A DNA stretch of 64,000 bases from Streptomyces olindensis (GCA_000696115.1 JJOH01000101.1:33889-97888), one strand, 5' to 3'; shown: positions 42,763 to 51,900, counted from the stretch's first letter. Translations and numbers: made by a program. Notes: generated by a model not told the origin, from the letters alone.

Positions 42763-44367
42763 TTGAGAGACGGTTCCGTAAGACAGCACAGCAGAACGCT
42801 TCGCCTTCTCGGATCCCTGCTGCTGGTCGCGGTGGGCGTCTGCGTCACCAAGGCCTCCCCGGCGCAGGCGGCGGCACCCACACCCCTCGACCGGGTCATA
42901 CCGGCCCCCGCCTCGGTCGCCCCCGGCGGCGCCCCGTACCGCATCACGCGCGGTACGCACATCCGCGTCGACGGCTCCCGGGAGGCGCGGCGCGTCGCCG
43001 AGTACCTCGCGGACCTCCTGCGGCCCTCCACCGGCTACCGCCTCCCCATCACGACGTACGGCCAGGGCGGCATCCGACTGCGCCTCGCCGACGGTGACTT
43101 CGGCGCCGAGGGCTACCGCCTGAGCAGCACGCCCCGGGCCCTCACGATCAGCGCCGGGACGCCCGCCGGTCTCTTCCACGGCGTGCAGACCCTGCGCCAG
43201 CTCCTCCCCGCGGCCGTCGAGAAGGACACGGTCCAGCCCGGCCCGTGGCCGGTCGCCGGCGGCACCGTCGAGGACAGTCCCCGCTACGGCTGGCGCGGCG
43301 CCATGCTCGACGTCTCCCGGCACTTCTTCACCGTCGACCAGGTCAAGCGCTACATCGACCAGCTCGCCCTCTACAAGATCAACAAACTGCATCTGCACCT
43401 CAGCGACGACCAGGGCTGGCGCATCGCCATCGACTCCTGGCCGCGGCTGGCGACCTACGGCGGTTCGACGGAGGTCGGCGGCGGGCCCGGCGGCTTCTAC
43501 ACCAAGGCCGACTACAAGGAGATCGTGCGGTACGCCGCCTCGCGCTACCTGGAGGTGGTGCCCGAGATCGACATGCCCGGCCACACCAACGCGGCCCTCG
43601 CCTCCTACGCCGAGCTGAACTGCGACGGCGTGGCACCGCCGCTGTACACCGGCACCGAGGTCGGCTTCAGCTCGCTGTGCGTCGGCAAGGAGATCACGTA
43701 CGACTTCGTCGACGACGTGGTCCGGGAACTGGCCGCGCTCACCCCGGGCAGGTACCTGCACATCGGGGGCGACGAGGCGCACTCCACCAGCCACGAGGAC
43801 TACGTGAAGTTCATGGACCGGGTGCAGCCGGTCGTCGCCAAGTACGGCAAGACGGTCGTCGGCTGGCACCAGCTGACCGGGGCGACCCCGGCGAAGGGCG
43901 CGCTCGCGCAGTACTGGGGGCTGGACCGGACGAGCGCGGAGGAGAAGGCGCGGGTCGTGAAGGCCGCGCAGGGCGGGACGGGGGTGATCCTGTCTCCGGC
44001 GGACCGGGTGTATCTCGACATGAAGTACACGGAGCAGACACCGCTGGGGTTGTCCTGGGCGGGGTACGTCGAGGTACGGCGGTCCTACGACTGGGACCCG
44101 GGGGCGTATCTGCCGGGGCTGCCCGCGGGGGCCGTGCGGGGTGTGGAGGCGCCGATGTGGTCGGAGACCCTGGAGAACTCCGAGCACATCGAGTACATGG
44201 CGTTTCCGCGGTTGCCCGGGGTGGCCGAGTTGGGGTGGTCGGCGGCGGGTTCGCGGGACTGGGAGCGGTACAAGGTGCGGCTTGCTGCGCAGGCTGAGCG
44301 GTGGGATGCCCTGGGTGTTGAGTGGTATCGGTCGCCGCAGGTGCCGTGGGGGGTCGCTGGGCAGTGA
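42763..44367 (+). CDS. Secreted GH20 beta-N-acetylhexosaminidase
   Basis: TTG 42763 with GGAAGGGA upstream gives 534 aa. The signal peptide (RTLRLLGSLLLVAVGVCVTK ... AQA) directs secretion. A GH20b N-terminal domain (residues ~50-165) precedes the catalytic barrel (WRGAMLDVSRHFFTVDQVKR). The catalytic Asp-Glu pair sits in YLHIGGDEAHSTS, and HLHLSDDQGWRI and VVPEIDMPGHTNAA are also present. It releases terminal GlcNAc from chito-oligosaccharides and peptidoglycan fragments, and the S. coelicolor counterpart is a structural model for the family. The DasR site upstream links it to GlcNAc control. Confidence 0.96.
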   Translation: MRDGSVRQHSRTLRLLGSLLLVAVGVCVTKASPAQAAAPTPLDRVIPAPASVAPGGAPYRITRGTHIRVDGSREARRVAEYLADLLRPSTGYRLPITTYGQGGIRLRLADGDFGAEGYRLSSTPRALTISAGTPAGLFHGVQTLRQLLPAAVEKDTVQPGPWPVAGGTVEDSPRYGWRGAMLDVSRHFFTVDQVKRYIDQLALYKINKLHLHLSDDQGWRIAIDSWPRLATYGGSTEVGGGPGGFYTKADYKEIVRYAASRYLEVVPEIDMPGHTNAALASYAELNCDGVAPPLYTGTEVGFSSLCVGKEITYDFVDDVVRELAALTPGRYLHIGGDEAHSTSHEDYVKFMDRVQPVVAKYGKTVVGWHQLTGATPAKGALAQYWGLDRTSAEEKARVVKAAQGGTGVILSPADRVYLDMKYTEQTPLGLSWAGYVEVRRSYDWDPGAYLPGLPAGAVRGVEAPMWSETLENSEHIEYMAFPRLPGVAELGWSAAGSRDWERYKVRLAAQAERWDALGVEWYRSPQVPWGVAGQ

Positions 44368-44388
44368 TGCGGCTGCGGGTGCGTGGGG

Positions 44389-44449
44389 GCTGGTCGCGCA
44401 GTTCCCCACGCCCCTGAAGAGACTGCGCAGTTCCCCGCGCCCCTGAGAG
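44389..44449. repeat. Two tandem copies of a streptomycete intergenic repeat
   Basis: A ~27-bp unit with core GCGCAGTTCCCC(A/G)CGCCCCTG occurs twice in tandem (about 44394-44416 and 44425-44445). A further inverted relative lies at 50579-50613. This GC-rich element is familiar from intergenic regions of many Streptomyces genomes. Confidence 0.75.
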
Positions 44450-44468
44450 TTCCCCTCTGCCTGAAAAG

Positions 44469-44505
44469 GACGGGCCCCCGGTGGACCGTACACCGGGGGC
44501 CCGTC
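44469..44505 (-). terminator. Terminator of the desABCD operon
   Basis: A perfect 15-bp stem (GACGGGCCCCCGGTG / CACCGGGGGCCCGTC) with a 7-nt loop lies between the convergent hexosaminidase and desD stops. On the minus strand it is followed by TCCTTTTC, giving T-rich termination for desD. Confidence 0.9.
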
Positions 44506-44515
44506 TGCTTCCGGG

Positions 44516-46288
44516 TCAGAAGCCCGCGATGGGATTCTTCAGGTTGCCCACCAGCTGGAGGGCGCCCGACGGGTCCGACAGGTCCACCATCTGCTCGTTG
44601 TTGCGGAGCTGGAGGCGGTTCAGGCAGGACAGGGCGAACTCGGGGGCGAACATGTCGTACTGCTTGAACTTGTCGGCGAGTTCCGGCATCGACTCCTGGT
44701 AGGCGCGGGTGACCTCCGCGACCGTGCGCCAGAAGTCGTCCTCCTCCAGGATTCCCTCGGTGGCGAGGTTCGCCGCGAGGAAGCGGAAGAAGCAGTCGAA
44801 GACGTCCGTGAAGATCGACAGGAGTTTCTTGTCCTCCGGGACCTCCACGCGCAGCCGCTCGACCGTCGGCGGCAGCACCGCGTCCGGGTCCATGACCGCG
44901 ATCTCCTCGGCGATGTCCTTGTAGATCGCCCGCTGCACGACCCCGTCCTTCAGCACGAGGATGACGTTCTCGCCGTGCGGCATGAAGACCAGGTCGTAGG
45001 CGTAGAAGCTGTGCAGGAGGGGGGTGAAGTACGCCTGGAGGTAGCGGCGCAGCCACTCCTTCGGGGCGAGGCCCGACCGCTCGATCAGCGCGCCCGCGAC
45101 GGACGCCCCCTGCTCGTCGACGTGGACCAGCGAGGCCATGGTGGCCGGCTGCTCGCCCTCCTGGAGGGACGGCACCGGGCTCTCCCGCCACAGCGCGGCG
45201 AGCATCTTGCGGTACGGCGAGTAGCGGTCGGTCGCCCGCTCGTACTCCAGGTGCCGGTAGCCGACGGCCGCGCGCTCGCGGATGATCGACAGGCCCGTGG
45301 ACTTCAGCACCGGGTCGCCCTCGATGAGCTGGGCCAGCCAGTCGTTGATCGCCGGGGTGGCCTCCATGTAGGCGGCCGAGAGACCGCGCATGAAGCCCAT
45401 GTTGATGACGGACAGGGCGGTTTTGACGTAGTGCTTCTCCGGGCTGGTCCGGTTGAAGAACGTCCGGATGGACTGCTGCGCCAGGTACTCGTCGTCGCCC
45501 TCGCCCAGGCACACCAGGTGCTTGCGGGCGACCTCGGCGGCGAAGGTGACGGAGAGCTTGTTCCACCACTGCCAGGGGTGGACCGGGATGAACAGGTAGT
45601 CGGCGGGGTCGAGGTCCTGGTCGCGCAGGACGGCGTGGAAGCGCTCGACGGTCTCCGCGCCCAGTTCCTCGCGCAGGAAGGACTCGTACTCGATGCCGAC
45701 GCCGGCCGTGAACGCGGCCCGGGAGCGGTGTGCCGCCAGCCAGACCAGGCGGACCGGGCTCGCCGTCTCGGGGGCGTACGACAGGTACTCGTGGATGCCG
45801 AAGCCGAGCCGCCCGTTGTTGGCCACGAAGCAGGGGTGGCCCTCGGTCATCGAGGTCTCGATGGTCTGGAAGTCGGCGCGGGCCAGCTCGGCCGCCGTGG
45901 TCTTCGGCTTGGTGAGCTTGTAGCAGGTGCCGGAGAGCGTGGAGGAGATCTCCTCCAGGTAGACGGGCAGGATGCTGTCGCTCAGGCCCAGGGACTTCTG
46001 CAGCTCGATGAAGAAGTCCAGGGCGGCGAGGGGGGCTTCGGTGCCGTCCCGGTGGCGGGTGATCGACTCGGCGTCGACCTGCCAGTGGTCGAGGGCCCGG
46101 ACCGTCGCGGCGAAGGTGTACCGGGTCAGACCGTCGTCGCTGCGGACGACGTACGTGCCCTCGCCGGTGGCCTCCGGCGTGATGAGGCGCTCGTGCGCGA
46201 ACTCGGCGAGCGCCTTGCGGATCAGGAGGCGGTTGGCCCGCGCCCAGCGGTGGGGGGACAGATGCGCTACGGCGTCGGACAGGGTCAT
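44516..46288 (-). CDS. desD: Desferrioxamine siderophore synthetase DesD (NIS synthetase)
   Basis: A 590-aa IucA/IucC-family NRPS-independent siderophore synthetase. Typical segments are SGTCYKLTKPKTTAAELARA, the ATP/carboxylate-binding EGHPCFVANNGRLGFGIHEY, VHPWQWWNKL, and KTALSVINMGFMRGLSAAYM; FMPHGENVILVLKDGVV carries the conserved His/Glu. It trimerises and cyclises N-succinyl-N-hydroxycadaverine to desferrioxamine E, or uses acetylated units for B. It is the last gene of desABCD, coupled to desC by ATGA. Confidence 0.97.
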   Translation of the reverse strand: MTLSDAVAHLSPHRWARANRLLIRKALAEFAHERLITPEATGEGTYVVRSDDGLTRYTFAATVRALDHWQVDAESITRHRDGTEAPLAALDFFIELQKSLGLSDSILPVYLEEISSTLSGTCYKLTKPKTTAAELARADFQTIETSMTEGHPCFVANNGRLGFGIHEYLSYAPETASPVRLVWLAAHRSRAAFTAGVGIEYESFLREELGAETVERFHAVLRDQDLDPADYLFIPVHPWQWWNKLSVTFAAEVARKHLVCLGEGDDEYLAQQSIRTFFNRTSPEKHYVKTALSVINMGFMRGLSAAYMEATPAINDWLAQLIEGDPVLKSTGLSIIRERAAVGYRHLEYERATDRYSPYRKMLAALWRESPVPSLQEGEQPATMASLVHVDEQGASVAGALIERSGLAPKEWLRRYLQAYFTPLLHSFYAYDLVFMPHGENVILVLKDGVVQRAIYKDIAEEIAVMDPDAVLPPTVERLRVEVPEDKKLLSIFTDVFDCFFRFLAANLATEGILEEDDFWRTVAEVTRAYQESMPELADKFKQYDMFAPEFALSCLNRLQLRNNEQMVDLSDPSGALQLVGNLKNPIAGF

Positions 46289-46815
46289 ACGGCTACTCCT
46301 CGGGCGGCCAGGAACTGTGCGCGCGTGCAGAAGCTGAGCAGCGCGCGCTTCTCCGGCTTCTGGATCTCGCGCTCGGGTACGAACCCGACGGCCTCGTTCA
46401 GGGCGTGCACGGCCTTGTTGTCCACGTCGGGCTCGACGACGACGCGCCGCACCGCCGGGTCCTCGAAGAGGTGCTCCATCACGGCGGTGATGACGGACCG
46501 GGTGAAGCCGCGCACGGGCGTGTCGGTCGGCGGGGTGAGGAAGTGCATGCCGATGTCGCCCGGCTGCGGCTCGTACAGGCCCACCAGCTCGCGGTGGGCC
46601 GGGTCGTACTTCTCCATCAGGAAGGCGGGGACACCGTCCTGGAGGCCGAGCTCGGCGTGGTGGTGCTCGTCGGCCGCGATCTCCATGTAGGCGCGCTCGA
46701 CGTCCTCCAGTTTCGCGTCCTGCATCATCCAGAAGGCGGCCTTGGGGTGGGTGACCCAGGCGTGCAGGAGCTCGGCGTCCTTCAGCGGGTCGAGGGGGCG
46801 GAACGTGAAGGTCAT
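46285..46815 (-). CDS. desC: Desferrioxamine N-acyltransferase DesC
   Basis: ATG 46815 overlaps the desB stop (ATGA), and its own stop overlaps the desD start. The 176-aa protein is a GNAT-fold acyltransferase of the IucB/siderophore-biosynthesis type (FTFRPLDPLKDAELLHAWVT, FLMEKYDPAHRELVGLYEPQ, GFTRSVITAVMEHLFEDPAV, ALNEAVGFVPEREIQKPEKR). It acylates N-hydroxycadaverine with acetyl- or succinyl-CoA, making the hydroxamate building blocks used by DesD. Confidence 0.97.
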   Translation of the reverse strand: MTFTFRPLDPLKDAELLHAWVTHPKAAFWMMQDAKLEDVERAYMEIAADEHHHAELGLQDGVPAFLMEKYDPAHRELVGLYEPQPGDIGMHFLTPPTDTPVRGFTRSVITAVMEHLFEDPAVRRVVVEPDVDNKAVHALNEAVGFVPEREIQKPEKRALLSFCTRAQFLAARGVAV

Positions 46816-48089
46816 ACCGAGAACTCCTGGAACGCGATCGTCTTCTCCACCGGGTAGTACTCGGTGCCGAGCAGCTCGCGGATGATGTACGCGTTTCGGT
46901 ACGGGCCCATGCCCAGGTCGGGGCTGGTGATGCTGTGCGTGTGGACCCCGGCGTTCTGCAGGAAGACGCCGCGGCCGGTGACGTCGATGGCGTAGTTGCG
47001 GGCCACGTCGAAGTTGCCGTGGGAGTCGTAGCGCAGGCGGTCGCGGACCGGCTTGAGGAACTCCGGCTCGGCGTAGCGGTAGCCCGTGGCCAGGATCAGG
47101 CCCTCGGAGGTGAGCTCGAAGTCCTTCTCCTGCTCCTCCTGGCGGAAGGACAGGGTGTACGTGCCGTTCTCGTACCGCGCCGCGTTCAGCGAGGAGTTGG
47201 TGAGCAGCCGCGTCGGGACCGGGCCGCCGAGGTTCTTCTGGTAGAGCAGGTCGAAGATCTCGTTGATCAGGTCGCCGTCGATGCCCTTGAACAGGCCCTT
47301 CTGCTCGGCCGTGAGGCGGTAGCGGGTGGCCTCGGGCAGCTCGCGGAAGTAGTCGACGTACTCCGGGGACGTCATCTCCAGCGTGAGCTTGGTGTACTCC
47401 AGCGGGAAGAAGCGCGGGGAGCGGGTGACCCAGTTCAGCTTGTAGCCGTGGACGTCGATCTCGCCGAGCAGGTCGTAGTAGATCTCGGCGGCCGACTGGC
47501 CCGAACCGACCAGCGTGATGGAGTCCTTCTTCTGCAGCTCCGCCTTGTGCTGGAGGTAGCGGGAGTTGTGGATGAAGTCGCCGCCCAGGTCCTGGCAGGC
47601 CTCGGGGATGTGGGGCGGGGTGCCGGTGCCGAGGACCAGGTGGCGGGCGCGGTAGGTGTCGCCGGCCGTGGTCCGCACGACGTAGACGTCGTCCTCGTAG
47701 GTCACCTCCGCCACCGTCGTGTTGAAGCGGATGCTGCTCAGCTTGTTCGCGGCCCAGCGGCAGTAGTCGTCGTACTCGACCCGCAGCGGGTAGAAGTTCT
47801 CCCGGATGTAGAACGAGTACAGCCGGCCCTTCTCCTTCAGGTAGTTCAGGAAGGAGTACGGGGACGTCGGGTCGGCGAGGGTGACCAGGTCCGACATGAA
47901 CGGCGTCTGCAGGTGGGCGCCGTCGAGGAACATCCCCGCGTGCCACTCGAAGTCGGGCTTCGACTCCAGGAAGACGCCGTCGAGTTCGGCGATGGGCTCG
48001 GTCAGGCAGGCCAGGCCGAGGTTGAAGGGGCCGAGCCCGATGCCCACGAAGTCATGGGTTCTGGTCGGGTTGTCAGGACGCGCGGTCAA
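46812..48089 (-). CDS. desB: Cadaverine N-monooxygenase DesB
   Basis: A 425-aa flavoprotein of the lysine/ornithine N-monooxygenase family. FAD motif FVGIGLGPFNLGLACL, substrate-side DGAHLQTPFMSDLVTLADPT, NADPH motif ITLVGSGQSAAEIYYDLL, and the C-terminal LILATGYRYAEPEFL motif are all present. It hydroxylates cadaverine formed by DesA. The start is TTG 48089, overlapping desA by 17 bp; no better in-frame start keeps the FAD motif intact. Confidence 0.96.
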   Translation of the reverse strand: MTARPDNPTRTHDFVGIGLGPFNLGLACLTEPIAELDGVFLESKPDFEWHAGMFLDGAHLQTPFMSDLVTLADPTSPYSFLNYLKEKGRLYSFYIRENFYPLRVEYDDYCRWAANKLSSIRFNTTVAEVTYEDDVYVVRTTAGDTYRARHLVLGTGTPPHIPEACQDLGGDFIHNSRYLQHKAELQKKDSITLVGSGQSAAEIYYDLLGEIDVHGYKLNWVTRSPRFFPLEYTKLTLEMTSPEYVDYFRELPEATRYRLTAEQKGLFKGIDGDLINEIFDLLYQKNLGGPVPTRLLTNSSLNAARYENGTYTLSFRQEEQEKDFELTSEGLILATGYRYAEPEFLKPVRDRLRYDSHGNFDVARNYAIDVTGRGVFLQNAGVHTHSITSPDLGMGPYRNAYIIRELLGTEYYPVEKTIAFQEFSV

Positions 48090-49515
48090 GGGATTCTCCC
48101 AGGTACTGCTCGGCGTGGCCGGCGATCAGGTCGAGGACGGCGGCGATGTCGGACGCCTGCGTCTCGGGGTTGAGCAGGGTGAACTTCAGGTAGTGGCGGC
48201 CGCCCACCTTGGTGCCCGCGACGATGGCGTCACCGGAGGCGAACAGGGCCTTGCGGGCGTAGAGGTTGGCGCGGTCGATCTCGGCGGGGTCGGTGACGTT
48301 CGCCGGGATGTAGCGGAAGACCAGAGTGGACAGGCTCGGCTCGACCACCACGTCGAAGCGCGGGTCGGCGGCGAGCAGCTTCCAGCCCTCCCGGGCCAGC
48401 GCGCACACCTCGTCGAAGAGCTGCCCGATGCCGTCGGCGCCCATGGTGCGCAGCGTCATCCACAGCTTGAGCGCGTCGAAGCGGCGGGTGGTCTGCAGGG
48501 ACTTGTCCACCTGGTTGGGGATACGTTCCTGCACCATGCGGCGCGGGTTCAGGTACTCGGCGTGGTACGTGGCGTGCCGCAGCGTGGCGGCGTCGCGGAC
48601 CAGCACGGCCGAGGAACTGACCGGCTGGAAGAAGGACTTGTGGTAGTCGACGGTGACGGAGTCGGCGCGCTCGATGCCGTTGATGAGGTCGCGGTGCTTG
48701 AGGGAGGCGAGGAGGCCGCAGCCGTAGGCGGCGTCGACGTGCATCCAGGTGGTGAACTGCTCGCACAGCTCGGCGATCTCGGGCAGCGGGTCGATCGAGC
48801 CGAAGTCGGTGGTCCCGGCGGTGGCGACGACGGCCATGGGGACGAGGCCGTCCTCGGCGCAGCGCTCCAGCTCGCGGGCGAGGGCGACGGTCTGCATGCG
48901 CTTGTCGTGGTCGACGGGTATGGAGACCACGGCGTCCTGGCCGAGCCCGAGGAGTTTCGCGGACTTCTTCACGCTGAAGTGGCTGACCTCGGAGGCGAAG
49001 ATGCGCAGTTTGGCGAGCGTGTCGGTCTTGGCCTCCTCGCGGGCGAGCAGCAGCGCCTGGAGGTTGGACTGGGTGCCGCCGGAGGTGAACACGCCGTCGG
49101 CGTTCTCGCCGAGGCCGATGCGGGCCGTCGTCCAGTCGATCAGTTTCCGCTCGATGAGCGTGCCGCCGGCGGACTGGTCCCAGGTGTCCAGGGAGGAGTT
49201 CACGGCGGACAGGACGGCCTCGCCGAGCACGGCCGGGATGACGACCGGGCAGTTGAGGTGGGCCAGGTAGCGGGGGTGGTGGAAGTAGATCGCGTCCCGG
49301 AGGTAGACCTCCTCCAGTTCGTCGAGCACCGCGGTGGTGTCGTGCAGCGGCTGGTCGAGGTCGATCTCGTCGATGCGGGGAGCGAGGGCGTCGACGGTGA
49401 CGCCGGTGAACGGCCTTTCGGTGGCGGCGAGTTTGGCGGCCACCCGCTCGACTCCGTCGGTCACGGAGCGGCGGTACTGCTCCGCGGTGGTGTCGTTGAG
49501 CAGGTGCGAGCGCAT
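48073..49515 (-). CDS. desA: PLP-dependent lysine decarboxylase DesA
   Basis: A 480-aa group II PLP decarboxylase. The GGTQSNLQALLLARE segment binds the cofactor phosphate, HVDAAYGCGLL contains the ring-stacking Asp, and the Schiff-base lysine lies in VTVDYHKSFFQPVSSS. It converts lysine to cadaverine, the first step of desferrioxamine synthesis. It heads desABCD; the iron box 49579-49597 lies 64 bp upstream, so expression should rise in iron starvation. Confidence 0.97.
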   Translation of the reverse strand: MRSHLLNDTTAEQYRRSVTDGVERVAAKLAATERPFTGVTVDALAPRIDEIDLDQPLHDTTAVLDELEEVYLRDAIYFHHPRYLAHLNCPVVIPAVLGEAVLSAVNSSLDTWDQSAGGTLIERKLIDWTTARIGLGENADGVFTSGGTQSNLQALLLAREEAKTDTLAKLRIFASEVSHFSVKKSAKLLGLGQDAVVSIPVDHDKRMQTVALARELERCAEDGLVPMAVVATAGTTDFGSIDPLPEIAELCEQFTTWMHVDAAYGCGLLASLKHRDLINGIERADSVTVDYHKSFFQPVSSSAVLVRDAATLRHATYHAEYLNPRRMVQERIPNQVDKSLQTTRRFDALKLWMTLRTMGADGIGQLFDEVCALAREGWKLLAADPRFDVVVEPSLSTLVFRYIPANVTDPAEIDRANLYARKALFASGDAIVAGTKVGGRHYLKFTLLNPETQASDIAAVLDLIAGHAEQYLGESLDRAS

Positions 49516-49578
49516 GTGGGGGTCCTCCGGTGGGGACAGTCCGGTGCGGGACAGGGGCGGGCAGAGCCGCGATCTAAC

Positions 49579-49597
49579 TTAGGTAAGCCTAACCTAA
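49579..49597. promoter_or_regulatory. DmdR/DtxR iron box controlling desABCD
   Basis: TTAGGTAAGCCTAACCTAA is a 19-bp interrupted palindrome matching the streptomycete iron box. It lies between the siderophore-interacting gene and desA, in promoter position for desA. Fe2+-bound DmdR1 would block transcription. Confidence 0.95.
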
Positions 49598-49670
49598 GTT
49601 GATCGATCGAGAGCCGGGCCCTGCCGTGACCGTGGTCACTCGGATCACGTCGGTCGGTTCGGTTGTGCGG

Positions 49671-50525
49671 CTATCCCTCGGCCCGCAACTGCTCCTCGCT
49701 CACGCCGCGGCGCCAGTAACCGACGAACGTGACCCGCCGCCGGTCGATCCCGCGCTCGCGCACGAAGTGCCGGCGCAGTTCCTTCACGCAGCCGGACTCG
49801 CCGGCGATCCAGACGTACGGGCCTTCGGCGGGCGGGAGTTCTGCGTCACGGAGGGCGTCGAGGGCCATGGGGGAGTTCTCGTCGCCCTGCTCCTCCCGCA
49901 CGAGCCAGGTGATCTCGGCGTCCGCCTCGGTCACCAGGTCCTGGATGTCCCCGGCGTGCGGCACCTCCAGCCAGACCCGGGCGCGGGTGCCGGCCGGCAG
50001 GGACTCGACGATGGCAGAGGCGGCCGGGACGGCGGTCTCGTCGCCCCAGACGACCACCAGGTCGGCGTCCTCCGGCGGGCGGAAACGGATCGCCCGGTTG
50101 TCGGCGACGGCCGGACCGAGCAGCAGGACCCGGTCACCGGCGGCGGCCCGGGCCGCCCAGCGGGAGGCGGGCCCGGCCTGAACGGCGGCGCCCGGCTCGA
50201 TGCCGTGCAGGGCGAAGTCGATGTCGATCTCGTCCGGGTCGCGGCGCAGGGCGCGCAGCGTGTACGAGCGCATCACGGCCCGTACGTCGTCCGGGAGTTC
50301 CCGCCAGCCCTGCCACCAGCCGTCGCCCAGTTCGAGCGGGACGACCGGCTCGGGCTGCCCCGGGTGCGGCAGGAACAGGGACAGGGACTGGTCCCGCCCG
50401 TCGGAGTGGAAGGCGTGCAGGTCGGGCCCGCCGAAGGTGACCCGGACCAGAGACGGCCCGAGCCGCCTCGTCCGCACGACCTGGAGGGAGAAGAAACGGA
50501 ACGGGGCGGCTACGGCGGTGGTCAT
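49671..50525 (-). CDS. Siderophore-interacting FAD/NAD(P)H ferric reductase (SIP family)
   Basis: ATG 50525 has AGGAG 7 nt upstream; the 284-aa protein is of usual SIP length. FAD-binding RSYTLRALRRDPDEIDIDFA, HGIEPGAAVQAGPASRWA, and the NAD(P)-domain signature WIAGESGCVKELRRHF with the conserved Cys mark the ViuB/SIP family. It reduces ferric siderophore in the cytosol to release iron. It follows desE on the same strand (137-bp gap carrying the repeat), consistent with desferrioxamine uptake and iron release. Expression would follow the desE iron box or read-through. Confidence 0.95.
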   Translation of the reverse strand: MTTAVAAPFRFFSLQVVRTRRLGPSLVRVTFGGPDLHAFHSDGRDQSLSLFLPHPGQPEPVVPLELGDGWWQGWRELPDDVRAVMRSYTLRALRRDPDEIDIDFALHGIEPGAAVQAGPASRWAARAAAGDRVLLLGPAVADNRAIRFRPPEDADLVVVWGDETAVPAASAIVESLPAGTRARVWLEVPHAGDIQDLVTEADAEITWLVREEQGDENSPMALDALRDAELPPAEGPYVWIAGESGCVKELRRHFVRERGIDRRRVTFVGYWRRGVSEEQLRAEG

Positions 50526-50578
50526 ATAAGGCTCCTGAGTTGTCGTCAGGCGGTGGGGGCGCGGCCTCAAGGGGGGCG

Positions 50579-50613
50579 CACCTCAAGGGGCGCGGGGAAC
50601 GCGCGCAGCCACA
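50579..50613. repeat. Intergenic repeat relative in the desE-SIP gap
   Basis: The segment is the inverted form of the unit seen twice at 44389-44449 (core AGGGGCGCGGGGAAC...GCGCAGCC). A short direct echo (CCTCAAGGGG) precedes it. It lies in the 136-bp gap between desE and the reductase gene. Confidence 0.6.
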
Positions 50614-50661
50614 CACGGCCCGCACGCGCGATCCCCGCGCAGCCCTCGGGGCGCTCAACGC

Positions 50662-51705
50662 CTAGCTGACCTTCTTCGCGGTCTCGATGGCCTTCGCCAG
50701 GTTCTCCACCAGCGGCACGCACTTGTCGTACGACAGGATCGGCTCGGGCGAGCGCGCGATGACCTGCCCGGCCTTGACCGCGGGCAGCTTCTTCCAGGTC
50801 GCCTCGGTGATGTCCGCCGGCTGGATCGTCGAGGAACGGTCGTCCATCATGATGATGTCCGCCGGGTACTTGTCGACGTTCTCCCAGCTCAGGCTCTCGA
50901 ACCAGCCGCCGGTCTTGGCCTTGGCCTTCTCCGGCGGCTCGACGAAGTTCACGCCGAGGGCCTTGAAGTACTCCAGGTCGACGGAGAAGTTGGTGCCGGA
51001 GACGTAGAAGAGCTCCTGGCTCGCGGAACCGGCCATCACCTTGATGTCGGGGTGGGCCTTGGCGGCCTTGCGGAGGCGCTCGGAGGCCTCCTCGAAGCGC
51101 TTCTTGGCGTCGGTGGCCTTCGCGGCCTTCATGTCGCCGCCGAGGGACTCGGCCAGCTCCCACATGCGCTGCAGCGGGGCGGTGAGCTGGCGGTCGTAGA
51201 CGGAGATGCCGACACTCGGGGCGAGCTTGGCGATCTTGTCCTTGGAGGCCTCGGGGACGTACCAGAGGGTGCCGGCCGAGTCGAACATGGTGCTGATCAG
51301 CACGTCGGGGGCGAGGGCGGCGTACTTCTCGACGCTGAACTGGTCCCAGGTGTTGCCGAGGATGGTCACCTTGCTGATGTCCATGTCGCCGGCCTGGACG
51401 TCGGGCTTGCCGGCCTGCGTCTTGGTGGGGCCGAAGACGCCCTTGACGGAGACGCCGTAGTCGTGGAGGGCGGCGGCGACACCGGTGAACGCGACGATGT
51501 TCGCGGGCACCTTGTCGAGCTTGACGGTCTTGCCGCGGTCGTCCTTGAAGGACCAGGGGCCGGACTTGGCGGACGCCGTCGATTCCGAGCCGCCGTCCTT
51601 GGAGTCCTCGGTGCCGCACGCGGTCACGAAGGCGCCGAGTCCGAGTGCGCCACCGGCAGCGAGGAGGCCGCGGCGGGAGAAGCGGGCGGTTCTGGCGTTC
51701 GACAT
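50662..51705 (-). CDS. desE: Ferrioxamine-binding lipoprotein DesE
   Basis: ATG 51705 (MSNARTARFSRRGLL) is preferred to the longer frame at 51759. The 347-aa precursor has a Tat-like start (FSRRGLLAAGGALGLG), lipobox FVTACG, and a Gly/Ser linker. The class III siderophore-binding fold follows (VPANIVAFTGVAAALHDYGV, DVLISTMFDSAGTLWYVPE, IIMMDDRSSTIQP). It captures ferrioxamine at the cell surface. The iron box at 51776-51794 sits 71 bp upstream, and it clusters with desABCD and the reductase. Confidence 0.95.
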   Translation of the reverse strand: MSNARTARFSRRGLLAAGGALGLGAFVTACGTEDSKDGGSESTASAKSGPWSFKDDRGKTVKLDKVPANIVAFTGVAAALHDYGVSVKGVFGPTKTQAGKPDVQAGDMDISKVTILGNTWDQFSVEKYAALAPDVLISTMFDSAGTLWYVPEASKDKIAKLAPSVGISVYDRQLTAPLQRMWELAESLGGDMKAAKATDAKKRFEEASERLRKAAKAHPDIKVMAGSASQELFYVSGTNFSVDLEYFKALGVNFVEPPEKAKAKTGGWFESLSWENVDKYPADIIMMDDRSSTIQPADITEATWKKLPAVKAGQVIARSPEPILSYDKCVPLVENLAKAIETAKKVS

Positions 51706-51775
51706 GGGTGGGTCTGCTTTCGTACGTACGGAGCCACTGCGGGCGCGGCTGTTGGCCACTTGGCTGGAATCAGGC

Positions 51776-51794
51776 TTAGGTTAGCCTAACCTCA
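51776..51794. promoter_or_regulatory. DmdR/DtxR iron box upstream of desE
   Basis: TTAGGTTAGCCTAACCTCA matches the iron-box consensus at all but one position. It is 71 bp before the desE start and 106 bp from the stop of the glycosyltransferase gene, so it serves desE (and probably the SIP gene). Confidence 0.94.
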
Positions 51795-51900
51795 GATCTT
51801 GTCCAGGGGGGCCCTCGTATCCGTGCCCGGGGGAGAGGGCGAGGATGCCCTGTGGGGCAGTGATCCGGATCACGAGTGCGCCGCGCGCCGACGGGCCCGC

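Noticed and set aside
44389..44449. CRISPR array from repeated units
   Set aside because: Only two units, no regular unique spacers, and no cas genes; it matches a common streptomycete intergenic repeat instead.
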